NCBI GenBank assembly: GCA_030446545.1
Contig: JAUJNB010000003.1
Coordinates: 132,766 to 196,146 of the forward strand
Length of the DNA stretch: 63,381 bases
Origin: Acidimicrobiales bacterium
GTDB taxonomy: Bacteria; Actinomycetota; Acidimicrobiia; Acidimicrobiales; CADCSY01
Reading direction: 5' to 3'
The position numbers and the translations under genes are program-made. Below are positions 32,378-41,894 of the stretch, one piece after another. Below the pieces are notes generated by a model that was given only the letters and a program-made list of their open reading frames with translations, had not been told where the DNA came from and did not search any database. Each line of letters opens with the position of its first letter. Within the stretch, counting starts at the first letter, position 1.

Positions 32378-33936
32378 CGAAGACCGCCGATGTGATCGGT
32401 CGCGCCCGGCTGGGACCGATCGCCGATGCCGTGGCCGTCGCCACCGACGACCTGGTGGCCCGCGACGCGCTGCGTCGCATGTGGATGGGCGACCACACCC
32501 TCTGGGACGACGAGCCCACCGAGATCGCCGATCGACTCGGTTGGCTGCACGTGGTGGGGGAGATGGCCGAGCGGGTGGGCGAGCTCGAAGCCATGGCCGC
32601 CGAGGCCGTCGCCGACGGCCTGCGCCACGCCGTGCTGTTGGGCATGGGCGGCTCCAGCCTGTTCCCCGAGGTGCTGTGGCGCAGCTTCGGGCCGTCGCCG
32701 GGGCACCTCGACCTGACCGTGCTCGACACCACCGACCCGGCAGCCATCGCCCGGGTCGCGTCCGATCACGACCTCGACGCCTGCCTGTTCGTGGCTGCCT
32801 CCAAGTCGGGCGTGACCATCGAGACCATCAGCCAGCTGGCCCACTTCTGGGAGCTGACCGGAGGCGACGGCCGTCGTTTCCTGGCCATCACCGACCCCGG
32901 CACCGAGCTGGCCCGCCTCGGCCGCGACCGGGGCTTTCACCGCGTCTACGAGAACCGCCCCGACATCGGCGGGCGCTACTCGGCGCTGTCGTACTTCGGC
33001 CTGGTGCCCGCGGCCCTGCTCGGCGTCGACCTCGCCGGCCTCTTGGCCCGCGTCCCGGACCCGATGGCGTTCACCAGCGCGTTGGAGCGTCCCGACGAGG
33101 AGCACCCCGGGGTGCGCCTGGGCGCCACCATCGCCGCCGCGGCCCTGGCCGGGCGGGACAAGCTCACCCTTGTGCTGCCCCACGAGATCGGGGCCTTCGG
33201 GCTGTGGCTGGAGCAGCTCGTGGCCGAGTCGACGGGCAAGCAGGGCACGGGCATCGTACCTGTCGTGGGCGAGCACCTGGGCCGGTCCCAGGACTACGGC
33301 GACGACCGCATCTTCGTCGCCGTCGGCTACCGGCCGGGGCTCGACGACCTGGCTGCCGCCGGGCACCCGGTGGTGGAGCTGGCCTACCGCGACCGCCTCG
33401 ACGTGGGTGGCCTCGTCGTGGTGTGGGAGCAGGCCACGGCCCTGGCCGGTGCCGTGCTCGGCATCAACCCCTTCGACCAGCCCGACGTGGCCGCGGCCAA
33501 GACGGCCACCAACCGGGTGCTCTACGAGGGCCTGCCCGACATCGATGTCGTGGCCCTCTCCGGACTGCTCGAACAGGTCCGCGCCGGCGACTACCTCTCT
33601 CTGCAGGCCTACGTCGACCCCGGTGACGCCGAGCTGCTGGGCGGGCTCCACGCCGCCCGCATGGTGCTGCGTGACCGCCTACGGGTAGCCACGACGCTGG
33701 GCATCGGCCCCCGCTTCTTGCACTCCACCGGTCAGCTCCACAAAGGGGGACCGGCCACAGGGGTGTTCGTCCAGGTGGTGGGGGACGACCCACTCGACGT
33801 CGCCATCCCCGGGCGCCCGTTCGGCTTCTCGGCCCTCAAGCAGGCCCAGGCCGCCGGCGACCTGGTCGCCCTCAAGGCGCGGGGCCTGCGCGCCGGGCGG
33901 GTCCGCATCGACGATCTTCTGGAGGTGGCGTCGTGA
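32374..33936 (+). CDS. Glucose-6-phosphate isomerase-type protein
   Basis: 520 residues with SIS-type phosphosugar folds: AVLLGMGGSSLFPEVLWRSF, LDTTDPAAIARVA, FVAASKSGVTIETISQL, RFLAITDPGTELARLG, RYSALSYFGLVPAALLGVD, then a second SIS half and the end HSTGQLHKGGPATGVFVQVV. This is the phosphoglucose isomerase-like half found free or fused to transaldolase in actinobacteria. It interconverts glucose 6-phosphate and fructose 6-phosphate and sits first in an operon with gnd, zwf, a ROK kinase and pgl, so the cycle can recycle hexose phosphate. Confidence 0.88.
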   Translation: MTKTADVIGRARLGPIADAVAVATDDLVARDALRRMWMGDHTLWDDEPTEIADRLGWLHVVGEMAERVGELEAMAAEAVADGLRHAVLLGMGGSSLFPEVLWRSFGPSPGHLDLTVLDTTDPAAIARVASDHDLDACLFVAASKSGVTIETISQLAHFWELTGGDGRRFLAITDPGTELARLGRDRGFHRVYENRPDIGGRYSALSYFGLVPAALLGVDLAGLLARVPDPMAFTSALERPDEEHPGVRLGATIAAAALAGRDKLTLVLPHEIGAFGLWLEQLVAESTGKQGTGIVPVVGEHLGRSQDYGDDRIFVAVGYRPGLDDLAAAGHPVVELAYRDRLDVGGLVVVWEQATALAGAVLGINPFDQPDVAAAKTATNRVLYEGLPDIDVVALSGLLEQVRAGDYLSLQAYVDPGDAELLGGLHAARMVLRDRLRVATTLGIGPRFLHSTGQLHKGGPATGVFVQVVGDDPLDVAIPGRPFGFSALKQAQAAGDLVALKARGLRAGRVRIDDLLEVAS

Positions 33937-34850
33937 AGCTGGGTCTCATCGGCTTGGGCAAGATGGGGGCCCACATGCGCACCCGCCTCGAGCGGGCCGG
34001 CCACGAGGTGGTGGCCTTCGACCGCAACCCCGAGGTGTCGGACGTGGCGACCATCGCCGACGTGGTGGACACCCTGGGGGCGACACCGCGGGTGGTGTGG
34101 TCCATGGTCCCCTCCGGCGACCCCACCGAGGAGACCATCGCCACGCTGGGCGACCTCCTCCGCCCGGGCGACATCGTCGTCGACGGGGGCAACTCCAACT
34201 ACCACGACTCCATCCGCCGCGGCAGCGACCTGTCCGACAAGGGGATCGGCTTCATCGACGCCGGCGTGAGCGGCGGCGTGTGGGGCCTCGAGGGGGGCTA
34301 CTGCCTGATGGTGGGGGGCGCCGATGAGCACGTCGGCGTCCTCCAGCCCGTGTTCGACGCCCTGGCCCCGGCCGACGGCGGCTTCGCCCACGTAGGGCCG
34401 ATGGGGTCCGGCCACTTCACCAAGATGGTCCACAACGGCATCGAGTACGGCCTCATGCACGCCTACGCCGAGGGCTACGAGCTGCTGGCCGCGGCCGACA
34501 TCGACATCGACGCCGACGCCGCCGTGCAGGCCTGGCGCCACGGCAGCGTGGTGCGCTCGTGGCTGCTCGACCTGTTGGTCCTTGCCCTCGAGGGTGACCC
34601 GGGCCTGGAGTCCATCGCCGGAAGGGCCCACGACTCGGGCGAGGGCCGCTGGACGGTGCAGGAAGCCGTGCGCCTGGCCGTGCCCCTGCCCGTGATCTCC
34701 GCCTCGCTGTTCGCCCGCTTCTCCTCCCGCCAGCTCGACTCGCCGGCGATGAAGGTGGTGGCCGCCCTGCGCAACCAGTTCGGCGGCCACACCGTCGAGT
34801 CGGTGGAGCAGCGCCCCAGTGATGCCGGGGCCCAGGTCCGGGAGATCTGA
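33933..34850 (+). CDS. gnd: 6-phosphogluconate dehydrogenase, short (decarboxylating) form
   Basis: 305 residues: the short GndA/YqeC-type form rather than the ~470-residue one. LGLIGLGKMGAHMRTRLERA (NAD(P) loop), VVAFDRNPEVSDVA (Asp-Arg-Asn, which permits NAD+ or NADP+), VVWSMVPSGDPTEETI, VVDGGNSNYHDSIRR, GVSGGVWGLEGGYCLMVGGA, GSGHFTKMVHNGIEYGLMHA with the catalytic Lys and Asn, and FSSRQLDSPAMKVVAALRN. It converts 6-phosphogluconate to ribulose 5-phosphate and CO2. ATG overlaps the isomerase stop by 4 nt. Confidence 0.93.
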   Translation: MKLGLIGLGKMGAHMRTRLERAGHEVVAFDRNPEVSDVATIADVVDTLGATPRVVWSMVPSGDPTEETIATLGDLLRPGDIVVDGGNSNYHDSIRRGSDLSDKGIGFIDAGVSGGVWGLEGGYCLMVGGADEHVGVLQPVFDALAPADGGFAHVGPMGSGHFTKMVHNGIEYGLMHAYAEGYELLAAADIDIDADAAVQAWRHGSVVRSWLLDLLVLALEGDPGLESIAGRAHDSGEGRWTVQEAVRLAVPLPVISASLFARFSSRQLDSPAMKVVAALRNQFGGHTVESVEQRPSDAGAQVREI

Positions 34851-36254
34851 GTGCTCCCTGCGCCGGCCGACGCCCTGGTCCTGTTCGGGGCCAGCGGCGA
34901 CCTGGCCCGCAAGAAGCTGTTCCCCGCCGTGTACCGCCTGGCCCGGCGGGGCCTGCTCGACGGGATCCCCGTGCTCGGTGTGGCCGGCTCCGACTGGGAC
35001 GACGAGCGGCTGCGAGAGTACGCCCGCACGTCGATCGACCAATGGGGCGGTGGGGTCGACGCAGCCGCCTTCTCGTCCCTCGCCCGGCGGCTGTCCTATC
35101 TCGAGGGCGACTACCGCAGCGACGCCGTCTACGACGACCTGGCCGAGCGGCTGAGCGGGTCGGCCTGTCCGCTGGTCTACCTGGCCATCCCGCCCGAGCT
35201 GTTCGACGATGTGATCTCCGGCCTGGCCCGGGTCGGCCTCAACCGGCGTGCCCGGTTGGTGGTGGAGAAGCCCTTCGGGCGCGACATGGCCTCCGCCGCC
35301 ACCCTGGCCGAGTGCGTGGCCGGCGCGTTCCCCGAGGAGCGGGTGTTCCGCATCGACCACTTCCTCGGCAAGGAGTCGGTCGAGAACCTGCTGGTGTTCC
35401 GCTTCGCCAACTCCCTGCTCGAGCCGGTGTGGAACCGCCGCTACGTCCACAGCGTGCAGGTCACCCTGGCCGAGTCGTTCGGCATCGAGGGGCGGGGTTC
35501 GTTCTACGAGGAGGTGGGGGCGCTGCGCGACGTGGTGCAGAACCACCTCTTGCAGGTGGTGAGCCTGTTGGCCATGGAGCCGCCGGTGGCCGCCGACGCC
35601 GACGCCCTGCGCGACGAGAAGGTCAAGGTGCTCCGGGCCATGCGCCCGCTCGAGCCCGACCAGGTGGTGCGCGGGCAGTACGCCGGCTACCGGGACGAGC
35701 CCGGGGTCGATCCCGCCTCGGAGGTGGAGACCTACGTGGGCCTGCACGCCGAGATCGACTCCTGGCGTTGGGCGGGTGTCCCGTTCCTGGTGCGCTCGGG
35801 CAAGCGCATGGCCGCCGACGTCAACGAGTGCGTCGTGCGCTTCCATGCCCCGCCCCGGATGCTCTTCGCCCCCTCCGACGACGCCCTGCCCGAGCCCGAC
35901 CTCATGGTGTTCCGCCTCGGTGGCGACGAAGGGGTCACCCTGCACCTGTCGGCCAAGGCCCCCGGCGATGCCCTGGAGACCCGCCAGGTCGAGCTGGACG
36001 TCTCCTTCGACCAGGTCTTCGGCCCCCGCCAGGGCGCCTACGAGCGGCTGTTGGAGGACGCCATGGAGGGCGACGCCCGCCGTTTCGCCCGCATCGACGG
36101 CGTGATGGAGGCGTGGCGGGTCGTGCAGCCGGTGCTCGACGCCCCCGGCCCCGTGCACTCCTACGAGTCGGGATCGTGGGGGCCGGCCGAGGCGGCGACG
36201 TTGGCCGCGGCCTTCGGTGGCTGGCTGGATCCGGCAGTGGCCGGGTTCCGGTGA
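34851..36254 (+). CDS. zwf: Glucose-6-phosphate 1-dehydrogenase
   Basis: 467 residues. [20 protein letters not shown] (NADP loop), [29 protein letters not shown] with the K-P-F-G block, [20 protein letters not shown] (catalytic R-I-D-H-(Y/F)-L-G-K), [40 protein letters not shown] and [20 protein letters not shown]. It oxidises glucose 6-phosphate to 6-phosphogluconolactone, giving NADPH. The GTG start immediately follows the gnd stop with no spacer. The end is coupled to the ROK gene (GTGA). Confidence 0.95.
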   Translation: MLPAPADALVLFGASGDLARKKLFPAVYRLARRGLLDGIPVLGVAGSDWDDERLREYARTSIDQWGGGVDAAAFSSLARRLSYLEGDYRSDAVYDDLAERLSGSACPLVYLAIPPELFDDVISGLARVGLNRRARLVVEKPFGRDMASAATLAECVAGAFPEERVFRIDHFLGKESVENLLVFRFANSLLEPVWNRRYVHSVQVTLAESFGIEGRGSFYEEVGALRDVVQNHLLQVVSLLAMEPPVAADADALRDEKVKVLRAMRPLEPDQVVRGQYAGYRDEPGVDPASEVETYVGLHAEIDSWRWAGVPFLVRSGKRMAADVNECVVRFHAPPRMLFAPSDDALPEPDLMVFRLGGDEGVTLHLSAKAPGDALETRQVELDVSFDQVFGPRQGAYERLLEDAMEGDARRFARIDGVMEAWRVVQPVLDAPGPVHSYESGSWGPAEAATLAAAFGGWLDPAVAGFR

Positions 36255-37156
36255 GCGACGTCCTGGCCGTCGACCTGGGTGGCTCCTCGATGCGGGCCGC
36301 CCTCACCGCCGACGACGGGACGGTCCGTTCCCGATGCGAGCGACCTACCCCCCGCTCGCCCACGGCCCAGCCGCTGATCGAGCTGGTGGGCGTGGTGCTG
36401 GCCGGCCGGGAGGTGGGATCGGCGGTGGTCGGTGTGCCCGGGCGAGTCGACTACCGCGTCGGCGTCTTGGAACACGCCCCCAACCTGGCTGCAGGCTGGG
36501 CTGACGAGCTGACCGAGGTGGGGCTGGGTGATGCCTTGGGCGTCGACGTGGCTCTGGCCAATGATGCCGACCTGGCCGCGGTGGGCGAGGCCTGGTTCGG
36601 CGCCGGTCGCGACCACCGCGACGTGGCCTACCTCACCATCTCCACCGGCATCGGCGCCGGCGTGGTCACGGGCGGGCTGTTGGTGCACGGGCGGCGCTCT
36701 CTGGCCGAGATCGGCCACAGCGTCGTCGACTGGCGGGGGCTGGCCCAGGGCCGGGCGACCGTCGAGCAACTCGGCTCCGGGACCGCCCTGCGCACCCTGG
36801 CCGCCGAGGCCGGTCTCGACGCCGACGGCCGGGAGGTGGAGCGACGCTGGCGGGCCGGGGACCCGACGGCCAGCGACATCTGGCATGCGGTGGTGACGGT
36901 CGCTGCCGCTGCCGCGGTGAACCTGGCCCAGCTGTTCGTCCCCGAGGTCATCGTGGTCGGGGGCGGGGTGGGCCTGGTCGGCGACGCCGTGCTCGAGCCC
37001 ATGCGGGCGCTGTTGGCCGGGTGGGGACCGTTCGGGCTCCCCGAACCCGTCAGGGTGGTCAACGCCGCACTGGGTGACGACGCCGCCCTCGCCGGCGCCG
37101 CCGCCTGGGAGCGGGCCTTCACCCCCGCCGCCGCCAGCCGCCCGACGGTGCCATGA
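36251..37156 (+). CDS. ROK-family sugar kinase, probable glucokinase without the zinc motif
   Basis: 301 residues. The N-terminal ATP loop [36 protein letters not shown] with the catalytic Asp, [30 protein letters not shown] and [20 protein letters not shown] fit ROK kinases. The usual zinc motif C-x-C-G-x2-G-C-x-E after G-H-x3-D is missing: the chain passes directly to [20 protein letters not shown]. Placement between zwf and pgl makes glucose the likely substrate, so the operon could run from free glucose to ribulose 5-phosphate. Confidence 0.82.
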   Translation: MSDVLAVDLGGSSMRAALTADDGTVRSRCERPTPRSPTAQPLIELVGVVLAGREVGSAVVGVPGRVDYRVGVLEHAPNLAAGWADELTEVGLGDALGVDVALANDADLAAVGEAWFGAGRDHRDVAYLTISTGIGAGVVTGGLLVHGRRSLAEIGHSVVDWRGLAQGRATVEQLGSGTALRTLAAEAGLDADGREVERRWRAGDPTASDIWHAVVTVAAAAAVNLAQLFVPEVIVVGGGVGLVGDAVLEPMRALLAGWGPFGLPEPVRVVNAALGDDAALAGAAAWERAFTPAAASRPTVP

Positions 37157-37824
37157 GCGACGCCACGAGCGCCGCTCCGCCGGTGGGCGAGATGTGGGTG
37201 GTCGACGACGTGGCCGGCGCCTTCGCCTCCCTGGTGGTGGCCGAGGCGCCCACCACCCTGGCCCTTTCCGGTGGGGGGATGGCCCGGCGGGCCTACGAGC
37301 GCCTGGCTGGCAGCCGCGGGCTCGACTGGGCCTCGGTCACCGTGGTCTTCGGCGACGAGCGCTGGGTGCCGGTCACATCCGAGGACTCCAACGAGGGCAT
37401 GGCCCGCCAGGTCCTGCTCGACCTGGTCGGCCCGGCCGAGGTGCGGTCCCTGCGGGGTGCGGGCACCACGCCGGAGGAGGCCGCGGCCGCCTACGACGTT
37501 GAGATCGCCGCCCTGGGCGGCCTCGACGTGGTGCACCTGGGCCTGGGCGACGACGGCCACACCGCGTCGCTGTTCCCGGGCTCGCCCGCGCTGGAGGTCG
37601 ACGACCGACTCGTGGTCGCCACCGGCGACGACGCCCACCCCCACCGCCGCCTCACCTTCACCTTCCCCGCCATCGCGCTCGCCCGTGTGGCCGTGGTGAC
37701 GGTCAGCGGAGCCGACAAGGCCGACGTCTGGCGCCGTCTGTGTCGGGGCGACGACCTTCCCGCCGCCCGCATCCGGGCCGAGCGGGTCCTCTGGCTGGTC
37801 GACCCGGCCGCCGCCGGCTCGTAG
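37153..37824 (+). CDS. pgl: 6-phosphogluconolactonase
   Basis: 223 residues of the DevB/Pgl type: TLALSGGGMARRAYERLAGS, DWASVTVVFGDERWVPVTSE (F-x-D-E-R-x-V), DSNEGMARQVLLD, VVHLGLGDDGHTASLFPGSP (G-x-G-x-D-G-H-x-A-S-L-F-P) and RLTFTFPAIALARVAVVTVS. It opens the lactone made by Zwf. ATG overlaps the kinase stop. It ends 1 nt from the convergent reductase gene with no terminator in between. Confidence 0.94.
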   Translation: MSDATSAAPPVGEMWVVDDVAGAFASLVVAEAPTTLALSGGGMARRAYERLAGSRGLDWASVTVVFGDERWVPVTSEDSNEGMARQVLLDLVGPAEVRSLRGAGTTPEEAAAAYDVEIAALGGLDVVHLGLGDDGHTASLFPGSPALEVDDRLVVATGDDAHPHRRLTFTFPAIALARVAVVTVSGADKADVWRRLCRGDDLPAARIRAERVLWLVDPAAAGS

Positions 37825-37825
37825 A

Positions 37826-39088
37826 TCAGCGGCGGGACGGCTCGGGCACCAGGCGGGCCAGGGCGGCGACGGCCCGGTAGGCAGCCTCGGCCGGGCCCAG
37901 CTCGTCGGGACGGAGCAGGTTGGCCATGATGCGCAGCACCCACTCCATGAGCGAGCGGGACTGCATCCCCACCCGGGTCAACTCCTTCATCAGGGCCGGT
38001 CGCCCGATGAGGGCGGCGAAGCCCCGGGCCACCTTGAAGTAGAGGCCGAACTCGGCCTCGAGCGTCTCGGGGTAGCGCCGCAGCGCCAGGCCGTCGTCGG
38101 TGGTGAGGGCTTCACCCAGGACGTCGGCGGCCAGGCGCCCGGTCTCGTAGGCGTAGTCGATGCCCTCGCCGTTGAAGGGGTTGACCGAGCCGGCCGCGTC
38201 ACCCACCACCAGGTGGGTGGGACCGGCCTTGGGATCGACCGAGCCGGCCATGGGCAGGCGCCCTCCCGTGGGCGGGCCCATCTGGGTCTCGGGGCTGATG
38301 CCCCAGTAGGCCGGGGCGGTGGCTGCGAACTCGGCCATCAGGTGCGAGGTGTTGACCTGCTTCCAGTCGCGAAAGCTCGACAGCAGGCCGATGCCCACGT
38401 TGATCGTGCCGTCACCCACCGGGAAGATCCAGCCGTAGCCGGGAAGGGAGGCACCGCTGCGGTCGCGCACGTCGAGCACGCTCTCGATCCAGGGATCGTC
38501 GTGGCGGGGGCTCTGCCAGTACCCCCGGATGGCCATGCCCTGGGGGTAGGAGCGGTTGCGGGAGGTCCCCAGCGCCCGCCCGAAGCGGGAGTTGGCCCCG
38601 TCGGCCACCACCACGTAGCGGGACCGGATCTCCTCGGTGCCCTGCGAGCCCGGCCGGCGCACGACGGCTCCCGCCACCAGGCCCCGCTCGAGGACCGGGT
38701 CGAGCGCCTCGGTCCCCTGCCTCAGGGTGGCGCCGGCCGCCGCCGCGTGATCGGCCACGAGCTGGTCGAGGTGGCGCCGGCGCACCACGTAGCCGTAGTC
38801 GGGGTACTCGGGGTGCTCGGGCCAAGCCAGTTCCAGGGTGACCCCGTGGGCCACCGCCCGCAGCCCCCTGTAGCGGTGGTGGTTGGCCGCCACCCGCTCC
38901 TCGATCCCCATGTCGGCCAACTGTCGGACCGCTCGGGGGGTCAGGCCGTCGCCGCAGGTCTTGTCCCGGGGGAAGGTCTTGCGCTCCACCACCACCACGT
39001 CGTGGCCGGCCCGGGCCAGCCAGTAGGCAGTGGCGGCCCCCGCGGGCCCGCCCCCCACCACCAGCACGTCGTGACGGTGGCCGTTCAC
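37826..39088 (-). CDS. Geranylgeranyl reductase family flavoprotein
   Basis: 420 residues. An FAD-dependent oxidoreductase: DVLVVGGGPAGAATAYWLAR (G-x-G-x2-G), DVVVVERKTFPRDKTCGDGL, YVVRRRHLDQLVADHAAAAG, YVVVADGANSRFGRALG, GYGWIFPVGDGTINVGIGLL and HLVVGDAAGSVNPFNGEGID with Y-A-Y-E-T-G-R. These signatures belong to enzymes that saturate isoprenoid chains, such as MenJ on menaquinone. Its place beside the cytochrome bc and complex I genes makes menaquinone tailoring likely. GTG 39088 begins the flavin fold; the frame extends upstream only into the next gene. Confidence 0.88.
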   Translation of the reverse strand: MNGHRHDVLVVGGGPAGAATAYWLARAGHDVVVVERKTFPRDKTCGDGLTPRAVRQLADMGIEERVAANHHRYRGLRAVAHGVTLELAWPEHPEYPDYGYVVRRRHLDQLVADHAAAAGATLRQGTEALDPVLERGLVAGAVVRRPGSQGTEEIRSRYVVVADGANSRFGRALGTSRNRSYPQGMAIRGYWQSPRHDDPWIESVLDVRDRSGASLPGYGWIFPVGDGTINVGIGLLSSFRDWKQVNTSHLMAEFAATAPAYWGISPETQMGPPTGGRLPMAGSVDPKAGPTHLVVGDAAGSVNPFNGEGIDYAYETGRLAADVLGEALTTDDGLALRRYPETLEAEFGLYFKVARGFAALIGRPALMKELTRVGMQSRSLMEWVLRIMANLLRPDELGPAEAAYRAVAALARLVPEPSRR

Positions 39089-39101
39089 GAGGCGGTCAGC
39101 C

Positions 39102-39950
39102 TCACGATCCTGCGGCGCCCTCCCCCTTGGCACCGCCACCACCTTCGGCCTCGTTGCCCACGTCGCCGCCCTCGGCCTCGGCCTCGGCCGCCGGCGCCCC
39201 CCCGCTCCCCTCGCCGCCCTCGTCCGGGGCCGTGGGGGCGCCCTCACCGCCCGCACCGCCCTCGCCGGCGGCCAGCGCCGATTCCGTCTCGCCGCCGAGG
39301 ATCTCCCGCTCGTAGCGGACCACGGCCAGGATCTCCTCTTCGGTCAGGCTGTCGCCGAAGGCGGGCATGGCCCCACCGCTGGTCTCCGACGAGATGTGCT
39401 GGCCCCCCGGTCGCTCGGGGTTGCCGTAGGGCGTGCCGGCGGCGGGCGAGCCGTTGACCACCCAGGCGATGTGCTCGGCCGGATCCGGGAAGGTCAGCAG
39501 CACCTCGCCGCCACTCAGCGGGCGACCGGTGCCGCCGCCGCCGTCGTTGCCGTGGCAGCTGGCGCAGGACTGGTTGTAGATGCCCTGGCCCTCCAGGAGC
39601 ACCGGGTCGGTGATGCCCTTCTCGGGCACCACCAGCGCCCCGGCGTAGACCACGGCCCAGATCGGCAGCATGGCCAGCACCGGAAGGGCCCAGACGGGGA
39701 CCTTGGGTCGAGCCATGGCCGCGGTCACGTAGGGAGGGGGAGGGGGAGGAGGTGGGGGTGGGGCGGGTGCGACGGGCGCCGCCGGCGGTGGTGTGGGGGC
39801 AGTTGCGGGCGTGGCCGAGGTGGAGGTGACCGAGGCGCCGGGGGCGCTCGAGGCCTCGGGCGCCGGCGTGGCGTCGCTGTCCCCCCCCAGCCCGAGCGCG
39901 GCCCGCCGCTCCCGTGAGCGCTGCAGCAGGTGCTCAGGAACCTCGGTCAC
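39102..39950 (-). CDS. Membrane-anchored monohaem cytochrome c with PEHLL-type N-terminus
   Basis: 282 residues. It opens with TEVPEHLLQRSRERRAALG, then a low-complexity Pro/Ala stretch (ten or more Pro in a row near residue 80), a membrane anchor VWALPVLAMLPIWAVVYAGA, and a single c-type haem domain: GIYNQSCASCHGNDGGGG and the methionine ligand segment SGGAMPAFGDSLTEEEILAV. The tail is Gly/Glu/Ala-rich and very acidic. The same N-terminal motif recurs in the cytochrome b subunit IV protein (41895), suggesting both join the same complex. GGAGGTGG precedes the GTG. Divergent from the bc operon. Confidence 0.85.
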   Translation of the reverse strand: MTEVPEHLLQRSRERRAALGLGGDSDATPAPEASSAPGASVTSTSATPATAPTPPPAAPVAPAPPPPPPPPPPYVTAAMARPKVPVWALPVLAMLPIWAVVYAGALVVPEKGITDPVLLEGQGIYNQSCASCHGNDGGGGTGRPLSGGEVLLTFPDPAEHIAWVVNGSPAAGTPYGNPERPGGQHISSETSGGAMPAFGDSLTEEEILAVVRYEREILGGETESALAAGEGGAGGEGAPTAPDEGGEGSGGAPAAEAEAEGGDVGNEAEGGGGAKGEGAAGS

Positions 39951-40168
39951 TTTCCACCTCCACTCCTTCGCTCGGGCGCTCGGCGCTCGGGCCTGCTCGG
40001 GTCTCTTCGGGTCTCCGCAGCCTAGGTTCGACCCGCGGCGCAGGGCCAAGTCGGGGGCAGGTCGGGGGGAGGCCCACCGGGGGGGCGATGTGGCCCAGGT
40101 GTGGTGCTGGTGGTAGACCTGTCGCCGCTGTCAGACTGGGCGCGGTGGCTTCAGCGGGGCCACCGGCC

Positions 40169-40174
40169 TACAAT
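40169..40174 (+). promoter_or_regulatory. -10 element (TACAAT) of the cytochrome bc operon
   Basis: TACAAT is the closest match to TATAAT in this window. The gene start is 41 nt downstream with a strong Shine-Dalgarno (GGGAGGAGGG), so this transcript has a leader. TGGCTT sits at the -35 spot with 17-bp spacing and is a poor match. Confidence 0.6.
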
Positions 40175-40190
40175 GTGAGCACTTTCACGA
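40173..40190. promoter_or_regulatory. Probable Rex operator
   Basis: ATGTGAG-CACT-TTCACGA agrees with the Rex consensus TTGTGAA-N4-TTCACAA at 11 of 14 fixed positions, with exact 18-bp geometry. It overlaps the end of the -10 and the likely start site, so bound Rex would block initiation. Rex itself is encoded at 25372. Confidence 0.65.
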
Positions 40191-40214
40191 GTAGCGGGAG
40201 GAGGGCCGCCGGGG

Positions 40215-40655
40215 ATGTTTGCGTTCGTGCTGTCACTCGTCGTCACCCTCGGCTCGATAGGCGCCGCCCTCAAGTACATGAAGCGCCGGCCTGCCGACGC
40301 CCGGTTGACCTGGGGCGAGGCCGCCGCCGCCGCCGTCTTCGTCTACTTCGTGTTGTTCATGGCCTACGGCGTGGTGCCCCACCAGTGGCTCACCTGGGCC
40401 GACAACGAGCTGAGCTGGCGTCCCGACCGGTTCCTGACGGGGCCCGGCGGGATCTTCGCCGACGCCCTTCCCTTCGAGCTCACCTACCTGGTGTTGCGTG
40501 ACGTCGTCGTGAGTGGCATCTACGGAGCGTTCCTCGCCGCCCAGGTGGTGCTGTGGAAGAAGTGGCAGGACCGGGGCAAGCCCGAGCCCGGCGACCGCAA
40601 GGAGCTGGAGACGTCCCCGTTCGGCCGTCCCCTCGTCAAGCTGGAAAGGGCCTGA
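40215..40655 (+). CDS. Uncharacterised membrane subunit of the bc gene cluster
   Basis: 146 residues, with no named family recognised. About three membrane helices: FAFVLSLVVTLGSIGAALKY, AAAAAVFVYFVLFMAYGVV and VVVSGIYGAFLAAQVVLWKK. Between helices 2 and 3 is a conserved-looking, aromatic-rich loop PHQWLTWADNELSWRPDRF, likely on the outer face. The C-terminus is charged (KKWQDRGKPEPGDRKELE). It is first in the Rex-controlled operon, 3 nt before the ferredoxin gene, so it probably anchors that ferredoxin or joins the cytochrome complex (inference). Confidence 0.7.
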   Translation: MFAFVLSLVVTLGSIGAALKYMKRRPADARLTWGEAAAAAVFVYFVLFMAYGVVPHQWLTWADNELSWRPDRFLTGPGGIFADALPFELTYLVLRDVVVSGIYGAFLAAQVVLWKKWQDRGKPEPGDRKELETSPFGRPLVKLERA

Positions 40656-40658
40656 TCC

Positions 40659-41072
40659 ATGCCCAAGACCGACGCCAACCCGCCCATGCCGACCTTCTCC
40701 GGCGACTACGTGCTCCAGGAGATCGCCCCCGAGGCGCTGTCGAAGTCGGTCAAGCCCAAGCAGTTCCTCCACATCGACCAGTCCGAGTGCATCATGTGCG
40801 AGGGCTGTGTCGACATCTGTCCGTGGAAGTGCATCCACATGCTCTCCACCGAGTCGGTGGCCGAGGCCACCAACACCATCGAGCCCGGTGTCGACCCCGA
40901 CGACCACGTGATCTTCGTGGTCGACGAGGACATCTGCACCCGCTGCGCCCTGTGCGTCGACCGCTGTCCCACCGGCGTGATCGTCCTCGGCAAGGCCGGC
41001 GTGTCCGCACGCGACGGCGACCAGCACCAGCGCGACAACAACTACGGCTACGCCTACGGGATGAGGTTCTAG
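40659..41072 (+). CDS. 2x[4Fe-4S] ferredoxin-type protein of the bc cluster
   Basis: 137 residues, soluble. Two complete [4Fe-4S] motifs: [20 protein letters not shown] (C-x2-C-x2-C-x3-C-P) and [20 protein letters not shown]. About 30 residues separate them, longer than in bacterial ferredoxins. The N-terminal part has [20 protein letters not shown] and the C-terminal end [12 protein letters not shown] ferredoxin inside a cytochrome bc operon is unusual, because standard bc1 and b6f complexes lack one. It could pass electrons from a low-potential donor to the quinone pool through cytochrome b (inference). Confidence 0.85.
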   Translation: MPKTDANPPMPTFSGDYVLQEIAPEALSKSVKPKQFLHIDQSECIMCEGCVDICPWKCIHMLSTESVAEATNTIEPGVDPDDHVIFVVDEDICTRCALCVDRCPTGVIVLGKAGVSARDGDQHQRDNNYGYAYGMRF

Positions 41073-41076
41073 GCCG

Positions 41077-41859
41077 ATGGCCAAGGCGGTCCAGGGGGAG
41101 CGCGAGGGGTTCTCCGAGAAGCTGAGCAAGCGCATGGAGGCGGTGCAGGCGTCCCAGGCGTGGAACTCGATCTTCCGCCCCGGGTCGATCTTCCGCAAGG
41201 GCTACACCGACAGCCCCCGCAACCGCTCCTACGTCATCATGAACTCGGTGCTGTACCACCTGCACCCGGTCAAGGTGAAGCGCCACGCGGTGAAGGTGAG
41301 CTACACGCTGTGCCTGGGCGGGCTGTCGTTCTTCTTGTTCATCCTGCTGACCGTCACCGGGATCTTCCTCATGTTCTTTTACCGGCCGACGGCAGCGCAG
41401 GCCTGGACCGACATCTACTCCCTGCACACCTCGGTCACCTTCGGCCTCCTGGTTCGCAACATGCACCGATGGGGCGCCCACCTCATGGTGCTCAGCGTGT
41501 TCCTGCACATGGCCCGGGTCTTCTACCACGGGGCCTACAAGCCGCCACGCGAGTTCAACTGGGTCATCGGGGTCATCCTGCTCACCCTCACCTTGCTGCT
41601 GTCGTTCACCGGCTACCTGCTGCCGTGGGACCAGCTGGCGCTGTGGGCGGTGACCGTCGGCACCAACATGATGGGCTATACGCCGGTGTTCGGCGACCAG
41701 GTGCGCTTCGTGTTGCTGGGCGGGGTGGAGATCGGCACCGACACCCTGCTGCGCTGGTACGTGCTCCACGTCTTGATGCTCCCGTTCGTCCTGGTGCTGT
41801 TCCTGGCCGTGCACTTCTGGCGGGTGCGCAAGGACGGCGGCATCTCCGGGCCGCTGTAG
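41077..41859 (+). CDS. Cytochrome b, b6-type N-terminal subunit
   Basis: 260 residues with four to five helices. Two haem-ligand pairs are visible. In [20 protein letters not shown] the histidines (MHR and LHM) are 14 apart. In [20 protein letters not shown] they are 15 apart, the spacing of b6 rather than bc1. The Qo-side segment [20 protein letters not shown] is intact. The N-terminal amphipathic region ([17 protein letters not shown]) precedes [20 protein letters not shown]. It ends after helix D, so the b subunit is split and the rest is encoded next. Confidence 0.92.
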   Translation: MAKAVQGEREGFSEKLSKRMEAVQASQAWNSIFRPGSIFRKGYTDSPRNRSYVIMNSVLYHLHPVKVKRHAVKVSYTLCLGGLSFFLFILLTVTGIFLMFFYRPTAAQAWTDIYSLHTSVTFGLLVRNMHRWGAHLMVLSVFLHMARVFYHGAYKPPREFNWVIGVILLTLTLLLSFTGYLLPWDQLALWAVTVGTNMMGYTPVFGDQVRFVLLGGVEIGTDTLLRWYVLHVLMLPFVLVLFLAVHFWRVRKDGGISGPL

Positions 41860-41894
41860 GGTCCGCACGAGGATAAGGAAGGAGAGGACCGAAC

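Noticed and set aside
33732..36158. 808-codon minus-strand open frame opposite gnd and zwf
   Set aside because: Shadow of well-supported forward enzymes.
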